A stretch of 64,000 nt of DNA from VRUE01 sp963716735 (lineage in GTDB: Bacteria > Actinomycetota > Thermoleophilia > Solirubrobacterales > 70-9): positions 186,001-250,000 of the forward strand of contig OY970321.1 of assembly GCA_963716735.1 (NCBI GenBank). Direction: 5' to 3'. A program made the position numbers and the translations under genes. Positions 49,285 to 56,388 of the stretch are shown here, piece after piece. The notes below the pieces were generated by a model. The model was not told where the DNA came from. It searched no databases and saw nothing but the letters and a program-made list of their open reading frames with translations. Position 1 is the stretch's first letter. Every line of letters starts with the position of its first letter.

Positions 49285-51440
49285 AGCGCCCCGGCGGCCT
49301 CCGTCTGCGCCTCCAGCTCCACCGACCAGGCCCCCGCCGCGGCGCTCCCGGTGACCGCCTCGGCGATCGTCGCCATCGGCGCCCGCGCCTTGAGCAGGAT
49401 CTCCTCGAACTCGTCCTCGGGGTCGGACTGCATGACGATCGCTCCTCCGGCCCCGATCGTCGTCCGGCCCGGCCGCATCACGATCGTACGGATGACGATG
49501 CTGAGGTCCATCGCGCCGTCGACGCCGAACCAGCCGATCGCCCCCGAGTAGACGCCACGCGCCTCGTCCTCGAGGTCGTCGATGATCTCCATCGTGCGCT
49601 CCTTCGGCGCGCCGGTCATCGAGCCGCCGGGGAAGCAGGCGCGGGCACACTCCGGTGCGGTTCGGCCTTCCTCGAGCACGCCGCTGACGGTGGAGATCAG
49701 CTGATGCACGGTCGCGTAGTCCTCGACGATCATCAGCTCGGGGACGCCGACGCTGCCCACCTCGCAGACCCGCCCGAGGTCGTTGCGCAGCAGGTCGACG
49801 ATCATCAAGTGCTCGGCGTAGGTCTTCTCGTCTTCGGTCAGCTCGGCGCGCAACGCCTCGTCGCGCTCGAGGTCGCCGGAGCGCGAGGTCGTGCCCTTGA
49901 TCGGGCGCGCCTCGACCCGGCGCTCGCGGTCGACCGAGAGGAAGCGCTCGGGGGAGGAGGAGACGACCGCCATCTCGCCGAGCTTGAGATAGGCGGCGAA
50001 GGGGGCAGGGTTGCGGCGGCGCAGCAGCCGGTAGAGGTCGAAGGGATCGGGACTGGCATCGGTCGAGATCTGGTCGGTGAGGCAGACCTCGTAGGACTCG
50101 CCGGCGGCCAGTTCCGCCTGGCTGCGGGCGATGTCGGCCAGGTACTGCTCGCGCCCGCGTCCGCAGCGGAAGCTGACGTGGGAATCGGTCGGGCCCTCGC
50201 TGACGGCGAGCGGTACGGCCGGCTCCGGTGGGTTGGCGAGGATGTCCCGCACCGCCTCCTCGGCCTCGTCGAGCCAGATCTCGGCTTCCGCCTCGTCGCC
50301 ATGGCAGAGCGCGACAACATGCGTCCTTCTACGCACGTGGTCAACGGCGACGAGGCGGTTGGCGAGCATCATCACTGCATCGGGCATGTCGGACCGATGC
50401 GCGTTCTGCGAGCCGCAGTCCGCCTTGAGCTCGTAGCCGAGATAGCCGACGAAGCCACCCATCAGTCCGGGTGGGAGGTCGGCGGGGGGTGGCTCGATCG
50501 CGTGCCCTGCGAGCTCGCGGTCGAGCAAGTCGAAGATCGAGGCGCGCTCCGTGGTCGCGGAGCCGGCGCCGTGCCGGGTCGCGACTCCGGACTCGACGTC
50601 GTAGGAGAGCACGCAGCGGCCGGCGCCGGCGCTGGTGCCGAGGAAGGAGCGTTGCGCGAGTCGCGTCGGCGCGTCGGCGCTGTCGAGCCAGAAGGCGTGC
50701 TCGGCCTTGCCGAAGAGGCGTTCGAAGAGTGCCTCGGTCGAGGGTTCGCCGGGTATCGAGCGCAGGCGCAGCTCGCTCTCGCCGCCGCCGCCGCGGACAC
50801 GCCGCACGGTGCTGGCGGCCGGTACCTGCCGCGGCCGCTTGGCGCCGCGCCAGCGCGGCGAGCGCAGCCGGCGGGCGAGGTCGTAGAAGTTCTCGACCAG
50901 CCTCGCGCCGTGCTCGGTGGCGATCGACTCGGGATGGAACTGGACGCCCCACATCGGCCGGCGGCGGTGTTCGATCCCCATCACGACGCCGTCGTCGGCC
51001 CAGGCGGTGACGTTGCCGTCCGGCCCCATGTCGGTGATCGCCAGCGAGTGGTAGCGGACGACCGGGAAATCCTGTGGGATGCCGGCGAAGAGGCCGTCCT
51101 CGGAATGGTGGATGCGGCTGAGCCGGCCGTGCATCGCCTCCGGTGCGCTCGAGACCTTGCCGGCGAGCATCTGGCCGAGTCCCTGGTGGCCGAGGCAGAT
51201 GCCGAGCACCGGGATCTCGCTGAAGCGAAGGATGTCGTTGCAGACGCAGAAGTCGTGCCAGCGCTGCGGATTGCCGGGACCGGGGGAGAGGACGATCGCG
51301 TCGAAGTCCCAGCGCGAGAGCGCCCGCCAGGAGACGGCGTCGTTGTCGACGACGATCGGCTCCTCGCCGCTGACCCCGGCGAGCAGGTGGAAGACGTTAT
51401 AGGTGTAGGAGTCGTGGTTGTCGACGAGCAGGGTCCTCAT
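49281..51440 (-). CDS. pabAB: PabA-PabB fusion, aminodeoxychorismate synthase-like
   Basis: A 719-residue two-domain enzyme. Residues 1-195: glutamine amidotransferase with SPGPGNP, Cys82 in GICLGHQG and His in VQFHPES. Residues 230-719: chorismate-binding domain with YEVCLTDQI, FAAYLKLGE, SSSPERFL, PIKGTTSR (Lys near 515), DLLRNDLGRVC and GSMTGAPKERTMEII. PIKGT marks the aminodeoxychorismate synthase type, in contrast to PIAGT of anthranilate synthase. It converts chorismate and glutamine to 4-amino-4-deoxychorismate. No PabC lyase is nearby, so the use may be secondary metabolism instead of folate. Confidence 0.9.
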   Translation of the reverse strand: MRTLLVDNHDSYTYNVFHLLAGVSGEEPIVVDNDAVSWRALSRWDFDAIVLSPGPGNPQRWHDFCVCNDILRFSEIPVLGICLGHQGLGQMLAGKVSSAPEAMHGRLSRIHHSEDGLFAGIPQDFPVVRYHSLAITDMGPDGNVTAWADDGVVMGIEHRRRPMWGVQFHPESIATEHGARLVENFYDLARRLRSPRWRGAKRPRQVPAASTVRRVRGGGGESELRLRSIPGEPSTEALFERLFGKAEHAFWLDSADAPTRLAQRSFLGTSAGAGRCVLSYDVESGVATRHGAGSATTERASIFDLLDRELAGHAIEPPPADLPPGLMGGFVGYLGYELKADCGSQNAHRSDMPDAVMMLANRLVAVDHVRRRTHVVALCHGDEAEAEIWLDEAEEAVRDILANPPEPAVPLAVSEGPTDSHVSFRCGRGREQYLADIARSQAELAAGESYEVCLTDQISTDASPDPFDLYRLLRRRNPAPFAAYLKLGEMAVVSSSPERFLSVDRERRVEARPIKGTTSRSGDLERDEALRAELTEDEKTYAEHLMIVDLLRNDLGRVCEVGSVGVPELMIVEDYATVHQLISTVSGVLEEGRTAPECARACFPGGSMTGAPKERTMEIIDDLEDEARGVYSGAIGWFGVDGAMDLSIVIRTIVMRPGRTTIGAGGAIVMQSDPEDEFEEILLKARAPMATIAEAVTGSAAAGAWSVELEAQTEAAGAL

Positions 51441-53140
51441 GCCGGCGCCTCCAGTCCGAGGCCGCGCGCGGCCCGGTCGAGGGTCGACTCGACGACCCGC
51501 CGCACATGGGGCGCCCGCTCCTCTTCCAGCTGCCAGCGGGCGAGGTGCGACGCGTAGCGGGCCAGCGGAGCGACCTCCAGGCTGTCCGCGACCCGCCCCA
51601 GCAGTCGCCCGTAGGTCTCGGCCTGGACGACGGCGAAGCGGTAGTCGGGGTCGAGCTCCACCTTTTCATCGCGAGACCGCAAAAACCCGTCCTGTGAACG
51701 GGTTTTTGCGGTCTCGCGACGGGATCTCGCCCTGACCAGGTCCCAGCCGAGCGCCTTGTCGTCGGCGAGCAGCTTCTCCGGCTCGAAGTCGACCCGCTTG
51801 GTCGCCGTGTGCAGGAGGAAGTAGCCGAGCGCGACCTGCGAGGCGACCTTGTCTGGGGAGGGATGGCCGCGTCGCACCGCCTCCCGCTCCGGATCGGCCT
51901 CGATCTGCTCGTCGATCCACTCGACCAGGTGGTCGATCAGCAGCGCGTCCTTCTTGCTCGAGGCGATCTTCTCGCGTTCGCGCGCGACCATGCCGTGGAA
52001 GATGTCGTGGTAAGGGTGGAAGCCGTTGCCGCTGTCGGTGTGGACCAGCTCGGCCATCAGCTGCCGGCGGCATGTCACGTGGGCGTACCACTCCTGGCCG
52101 CAGACCTGGACCGAGGTCGTGCCGTCGAGGCCGGTGTCCGCCAGCCAGTAGGCGAGGGCGCGCATGTGCTGGGTCGGCACCCCGTCGGAGCGGACCAGCG
52201 GCATTTCCTCCAGCTCCTCACGATCGGTCATGTAGATCACGGTGCCGTCGACCCGTTTCTCCAGAGTCCCCTCCTGCAGCCCGAGCTCGGTCAGCTCCGC
52301 CACCTCGGGCAGGAAGTCGGACTCGAAGAAGACGCGGTCGAAGTGGATGCCGAGCCGGGCGAGGGTCTTGCGCTGGCCCGAGATCACCCAGGCGCGCGTC
52401 TGCGACCACAGTTCGAGTGCCGTCTGGTCGCCGTTCAGCACCCGTTGCAGCAGCTCGTCGGCGCTGTCGTCCTGCACGTCGACCTCGCGGGTAAGCGAGT
52501 CGGCGGGGTGGTCCTGGGCGAGGCCAAGGGCGGCTCCATTGGCGCCGTTCTTGACGTAGTCGGCGTAGCAGTAGCCGACGAAGTGGTCGCTCTTGACCCC
52601 GTTGCCGTCCGAGCCCTGCGGGTACTTGCCGCTGCGTACGACACCGGCCATCGCCTCGCCCATGCTGCGGCCGACGTCGCAGATGATGCTGCGCCGCTCG
52701 ACCTCGCCGCCCGCCTCGCCCAGGGCGTTGCCGAGCGCGTTGCCGAGCGCCAGGTTGCGCAGGTGGCCGATGTGCAGCGCCTTGGTCGAGTTGGCGTCCC
52801 AGAAGTTGAGCGCGAAGCGCCGGCCGGCGGCGACGTCGCCACAGCCGGCAACGGCCCCCTCGCCTTCCTCCAGCGCCGCTCCCCGCTCGGCAAGCCAGCC
52901 GTCGTCGAGGCGCAGCCAGGCCTGCTTGCCCTCGCGGGCGACCGAGTCGACCCACGGCTGGCGCTCGATCTCCTCCAGGGCGGCGAGCGCCTCGCGGTCC
53001 TCCTGCCAGCCGTCGACCCGCGGTACGAGCATCAGGTCATGGCGCTCGTTCGGGCGGTAGGGCGCGCGCAGCGTCCAGTGCGCTTGGGCGTCACCCCCGC
53101 CTCCCGCTCCGTCGAAGTAGTCGAAGAGATTGATGTCCAT
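51437..53140 (-). CDS. arginyl-tRNA synthetase-like enzyme, first protein gene of the operon
   Basis: A 567-residue class I synthetase of ArgRS type. HIGH is at 123-126 within STKALHIGHLRNLALGNALG; the KMSKS equivalent is KIASSKKD near 391; the DALR-like helical end starts after the palindrome and ends RGLGLEAPA. The first 100 residues do not look like the usual ArgRS N-terminal domain. Residues 474-490 (ETAKTRSQDGFLRSRD region) are read from a perfect 51-bp palindrome. Overlaps the next gene by four bases. It may be a pathway-specific enzyme that supplies aminoacyl-tRNA or aminoacyl-AMP; housekeeping ArgRS cannot be excluded. Confidence 0.82.
   Translation of the reverse strand: MDINLFDYFDGAGGGGDAQAHWTLRAPYRPNERHDLMLVPRVDGWQEDREALAALEEIERQPWVDSVAREGKQAWLRLDDGWLAERGAALEEGEGAVAGCGDVAAGRRFALNFWDANSTKALHIGHLRNLALGNALGNALGEAGGEVERRSIICDVGRSMGEAMAGVVRSGKYPQGSDGNGVKSDHFVGYCYADYVKNGANGAALGLAQDHPADSLTREVDVQDDSADELLQRVLNGDQTALELWSQTRAWVISGQRKTLARLGIHFDRVFFESDFLPEVAELTELGLQEGTLEKRVDGTVIYMTDREELEEMPLVRSDGVPTQHMRALAYWLADTGLDGTTSVQVCGQEWYAHVTCRRQLMAELVHTDSGNGFHPYHDIFHGMVAREREKIASSKKDALLIDHLVEWIDEQIEADPEREAVRRGHPSPDKVASQVALGYFLLHTATKRVDFEPEKLLADDKALGWDLVRARSRRETAKTRSQDGFLRSRDEKVELDPDYRFAVVQAETYGRLLGRVADSLEVAPLARYASHLARWQLEEERAPHVRRVVESTLDRAARGLGLEAPA
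51669..51719. repeat. 51-bp palindrome inside the ArgRS-like gene, 17 codons in frame
   Basis: Arms 51669-51690 and 51698-51719 are perfect 22-bp complements with a seven-base loop. The length is exactly 17 codons and both reading-frame sides match ArgRS sequence, so it looks like an in-frame palindromic insertion. Confidence 0.85.
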
Positions 53141-53163
53141 AGTCCCGGCGAACCCAGCGCCGA

Positions 53164-53236
53164 TGCACCAGCCGGGGCTCGAACCCGGATCCTCGGCTTA
53201 CAAACCCGATCCTCTAACCGATTGAGGTACTGGTGC
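53164..53236 (-). tRNA. tRNA-Thr (TGT), upstream of the ArgRS-like gene
   Basis: Acceptor GCACCAG/CTGGTGC, D-stem CCTC/GAGG, T-arm CCGGG-TTCGAGC-CCCGG and discriminator A are all sound. The anticodon loop TTTGTAA gives TGT, reading ACA. The anticodon stem has a G31-G39 mismatch and the variable loop is only four bases. The ArgRS-like gene starts 23 bases later on the same strand with no visible terminator. Confidence 0.88.
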
Positions 53237-53243
53237 GTATTTG

Positions 53244-53271
53244 TTTATCGAATAGCAGGGTAACTATTCAA
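53244..53271 (-). promoter_or_regulatory. promoter of tRNA-Thr and probably the seven-gene operon
   Basis: On the minus strand, TTGAAT (53271-53266) and GATAAA (53249-53244) are separated by 16 bases, and the -10 box ends seven bases before the tRNA. The region is AT-rich. Confidence 0.62.
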
Positions 53272-53375
53272 TAATTTTGGAGTGTAACAACGGAACGCAA
53301 GCCGTGTCCACCCGGGAAACGGATCGAGGGGTTGCCGCCCGGCGGGCGGCCAGCGCAGTCGCGATCGAGTGGGCT

Positions 53376-53648
53376 CTAGACGACTTCGTAGCGAGGATCG
53401 CGGGAGTCGGGATCCGACCCCTCGACGTGTTGGATGCAGCCGGAACGGCAGAGGGCGCGACAGTGGTAGGCGACCTCAGCGTATGGAGCGCCTGCGGCAT
53501 CAACCAAGTGTGACCTCGCCGCGGGCGCCGACTTCAGGAGCTCGAGGATCCGCGCTCTGGTCGGATGCCAGAGTGCTCTCATCTCTTGGGTTGGCACGAG
53601 TTCTCCTCTTGTACTGAATGTAGTGGATGGAACTTCTCGATCAAGCAT
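53376..53648 (-). CDS. ArsR-like winged-helix regulator
   Basis: A 90-residue protein. ALWHPTRARILELLKSAPAARSHLVDAAGAPYAEVAYHCRALCRSGCIQHVEG is an ArsR-type winged helix with the YHCRAL recognition helix. No obvious metal site. It is divergent from the SDR gene by 91 bases and stands upstream of the tRNA-Thr on the same strand, so it could control either. The same style of regulator occurs three more times at 61830-63969. Confidence 0.8.
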   Translation of the reverse strand: MLDREVPSTTFSTRGELVPTQEMRALWHPTRARILELLKSAPAARSHLVDAAGAPYAEVAYHCRALCRSGCIQHVEGSDPDSRDPRYEVV

Positions 53649-53739
53649 CTTTGCTTAATCATGGCAACTTTGCATGCCAAAGTAGACATTGGCGTCCGCT
53701 GGATGCGTTCGTTGCCGCACTTTCGGGAGAATTGATCGC

Positions 53740-54738
53740 ATGCTGACGGTTGCAGTCACCGGCCCCACCGGCGAGATCGGCAGGTCCTTCATTTCTGCCC
53801 TGGAGCGCGCCCCGGAGGTGGAGCGGGTGATCGGCATGGCGCGGCGTCCCTTCGATCTCGGGGCCCAGGGTTGGGAGAAGACCGAGTACCGACGTGGCGA
53901 CATCCTCGATCGCGGTGCGGTCGATGCGCTGGTCGAGGATGCCGACGTCGTCGTCCACCTCGCCTTCGTCATCGTCGCCGGCCGCGGCGAGAGCCGTGAG
54001 ATCAACCTGACCGGCTCGCGCAACGTCTTCGAGGCCGCCGCGGCCGCGGGCGTGAAGCGCCTCGTCTACACCTCCTCGGTTGCCGCCTACGGCTTCCATC
54101 GCTCGCTTCCCTCGCTGCTCACCGAGGATGAGCCGGTGCGGGGAACCGCTCGCCATCCCTACTCGGCGGACAAGGCCGAGGTCGAGGCCGAGTTGAGGAA
54201 GGCGCTGGAGGGCTTGGCCACCGACGCCTATGTCTTTCGGCCCTGCATCGTCGCCGGGCCAAAGGCGCCGTTGCTGCTGGAGCTGGTGCCGCTGCTGAGC
54301 GTCGGCCAGAGGCTGCCCGGCCCAGTGCGCTGGGCACTGGGCAAGGCGCCCTCGCTGCGCCCGGTGCTGCCCGATCCCGGTGTGCCCTTCCAGCTCGTCC
54401 ACCATGACGACGTCGCCGCGGCGCTCTGCGCCGCCGTGATCGGCCACGGCGAGCCCGGTACCTACAACCTCGCCGGGCCTGGCGAGCTGACCGTCTCCGA
54501 CCTCGCCGACGAGCTCGGCTGGCACTCGGTGCCGGCGCCGCAGCTCGCTGTCGGCGTCGCCGCCGAGGCGGTCGCGCCCTTCCTGCCTTACCTGCCGGCC
54601 GAGGCGGCCTGGATCGAGACCGTCCGCCGCCCCGTCCTGATGGACACCTCACGCGCCCGCCGCAAGCTCCACTGGATGCCCCACCACGACGCCCGCCAGA
54701 CGCTGCAAGAAACGATCGCCGCGGTGCGGTCCAACTGA
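53740..54738 (+). CDS. SDR-family NAD-dependent epimerase/dehydratase
   Basis: A 332-residue extended SDR. GPTGEIGRSF (residues 7-16) is the NAD loop; VVHLAFV and SSVAAYG follow; the catalytic pair is Tyr-x-x-x-Lys in HPYSADKAE; VHHDDVAAAL lies near 225. GGGAGAATTGATCGC precedes ATG 53740; the frame is open 17 codons further up without a good ribosome site. Sugar-nucleotide epimerase or ketoreductase; substrate unknown. Confidence 0.88.
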   Translation: MLTVAVTGPTGEIGRSFISALERAPEVERVIGMARRPFDLGAQGWEKTEYRRGDILDRGAVDALVEDADVVVHLAFVIVAGRGESREINLTGSRNVFEAAAAAGVKRLVYTSSVAAYGFHRSLPSLLTEDEPVRGTARHPYSADKAEVEAELRKALEGLATDAYVFRPCIVAGPKAPLLLELVPLLSVGQRLPGPVRWALGKAPSLRPVLPDPGVPFQLVHHDDVAAALCAAVIGHGEPGTYNLAGPGELTVSDLADELGWHSVPAPQLAVGVAAEAVAPFLPYLPAEAAWIETVRRPVLMDTSRARRKLHWMPHHDARQTLQETIAAVRSN

Positions 54739-54748
54739 GTTGCGTTGT

Positions 54749-54861
54749 GGACCTATCCCGGTAGGGGTTTCACTTAACTTTTTCGCTGGGCCGGGTTGAG
54801 CCGGCGCCCGGACGGCTCAACGAAAAAGTACAAGACGTTTCACCCCTGCCGGGATAGGTCC
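54749..54861. terminator. 113-base nested hairpin between convergent genes
   Basis: Three sets of arms nest: outer 20 bp (54749-54768/54842-54861, one mismatch), middle ACTTTTTCG/CGAAAAAGT (54777-54785/54821-54829) and inner GTTGAGCCG/CGGCTCAAC (54795-54803/54813-54821). It lies between the stops of convergent genes and may end transcription both ways. It is far longer than a normal terminator. Confidence 0.72.
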
Positions 54862-54867
54862 TTACTC

Positions 54868-56244
54868 CTACGCTGCCGGTTCCACGTTCTGGTTCACGCG
54901 GAAAAGATTGCCTGGATCGTAGGTCGCCTTGATTTTGGTGAGGCGGTCGTAGTTGTCGCCGTAGCTGGCCTTCACCCGCTCCTGGCCCTCGTCCATCATC
55001 ATGTTGACGTAGGCGCCGCCGGCGGAATGCGGGTGCAGCGCTTCGAAATAGTCCACGCACCAGTCGCGGATCGCCCCGGCGTTGGCGGGGTCCGGATCGA
55101 CTCCGGCGAACACCGAGCCCCAGTTCGCGTCGCGGTAGGCCCAGGCGGTGTCGGAGTTGCCGGCGTCGTGGGCGGCGCCGTCGATCGGGTAGAGGTGCAT
55201 GGTCGATTTCATCGTCGGCATCTCCGGGCCGTAGCGGGCGTGTGCGGCGACCGCCTCGTCGGGGATCTCGTTGACGAAGTCGGCCCGCCAGTACCACTGC
55301 TCGCCCTTCGGATAGAGGTCGTCGAAGGCACTCTGCAGCGCCGGGAACGGCATCGGCTGGACGCCGTGCAGCAGCGGCTCGGGTACGGAGTCGAGCAGCG
55401 GAGCCATCGCCGCGGCCGCCTCCTCCTCAGCGCCGACGTAGCACCAGACGATGCCGCAGACCTTGCGCGTATGCAGCTCCTCGGGGAAGGGCGGCGCCGG
55501 CGGTACCGAGGTGTACGCGAAGAAGCCGTTCAGCTCGCGTGGCGCGGCCAGGATGAAATCGCGGTAGGCCGTGAGCACCTCGGCGCTCTGCTCGACCGCC
55601 CAGAAGGTCGGCCCGCCAATCACGGTCCCCATCTCGTGCAGGCGGAAGAGGAAGGAGGTGACGACGCCGAAGTTGCCGCCACCGCCGCGGATCGCCCAGA
55701 AGAGGTCCGGGTTCTCGTCGGCCGCGGCACGCACCCGCTCGCCGCTTGCCAGCACGACCTCGGCCTCGAGCAGATTGTCGATCGTCAGCCCGCATTTGCG
55801 GCTCAGGTGACCCATGCCGCCGCCGAGGGTGAGGCCGCCGACACCGGTGGTCGAGATGATCCCGCTCGGCGTCGCCAGCCCATGCTCGTTGGTCGCGGCG
55901 TCGACTTCGCCCCAGGTGCAGCCGCCGCCGACCCGGACCGTGCGTGCGCCGGGATCGACCTCGATCCGCTTGAGGCCGGCGAGGTCGATGACCACGCCGC
56001 CGTCGCAGGTGCCCAGCCCGGCGCCGTTGTGGCCGCCGCCGCGCACCGCCAGCAGGACGTCGTTCTCACGGGCGAAGTCGACGACCTTCGCCACGTCGTC
56101 TGGACCGGCGCAGCGCGCCACCAGGGCGGGACGCCTGTCGATCATCGCGTTGTAGACCGCGCGGGCCTCCTCGTAGCCGCTGTCGGCGGTGCCGATCAGC
56201 TCTCCCTCGAAGCCCGGGATGTCGGTTGCGCTGGGGGTGTTCAC
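54868..56244 (-). CDS. FAD-linked (BBE-type) oxidoreductase
   Basis: A 458-residue flavoenzyme of the PCMH/berberine-bridge type. LAVRGGGHNGAGLGT (near 66-80) has the His that usually bonds FAD; GVGGLTLGGGMGHLSRKCGLTIDN follows; WAIRGGGGNFGVVTSF is the third block; the BBE C-terminal motif NYDRLTKIKATYDPGNLFR ends the protein. The position that bears the second covalent Cys in bicovalent members is Thr here, so FAD is probably bound only through His. GAGGAGAAGG precedes GTG 56244. Divergent from the LAL regulator. Oxidises alcohols, sugars or aromatic units. Confidence 0.9.
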   Translation of the reverse strand: MNTPSATDIPGFEGELIGTADSGYEEARAVYNAMIDRRPALVARCAGPDDVAKVVDFARENDVLLAVRGGGHNGAGLGTCDGGVVIDLAGLKRIEVDPGARTVRVGGGCTWGEVDAATNEHGLATPSGIISTTGVGGLTLGGGMGHLSRKCGLTIDNLLEAEVVLASGERVRAAADENPDLFWAIRGGGGNFGVVTSFLFRLHEMGTVIGGPTFWAVEQSAEVLTAYRDFILAAPRELNGFFAYTSVPPAPPFPEELHTRKVCGIVWCYVGAEEEAAAAMAPLLDSVPEPLLHGVQPMPFPALQSAFDDLYPKGEQWYWRADFVNEIPDEAVAAHARYGPEMPTMKSTMHLYPIDGAAHDAGNSDTAWAYRDANWGSVFAGVDPDPANAGAIRDWCVDYFEALHPHSAGGAYVNMMMDEGQERVKASYGDNYDRLTKIKATYDPGNLFRVNQNVEPAA

Positions 56245-56388
56245 GTTTCCTTCTCCTCGCTGTCGCCGAATTCCTGTCCCGACCGAGGCTAGGGCCCGGA
56301 TTTGGCTCTGTCATGACCTGAACTGACCCAATTCCGGCCGTTGGAGACCCACCGCCCGTCCAGTGGGCTAGTCAGACCTGACTATGGT

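Noticed and set aside
49704..51557. 617-codon open frame antisense to the PabA-PabB gene
   Set aside because: GC-rich mirror frame; the opposite strand has all catalytic motifs.
51809..53263. 484-codon open frame antisense to the ArgRS-like gene
   Set aside because: Mirror frame that also runs through the tRNA-Thr.
54796..56292. 498-codon open frame antisense to the flavin oxidoreductase
   Set aside because: Mirror frame crossing the nested hairpin.
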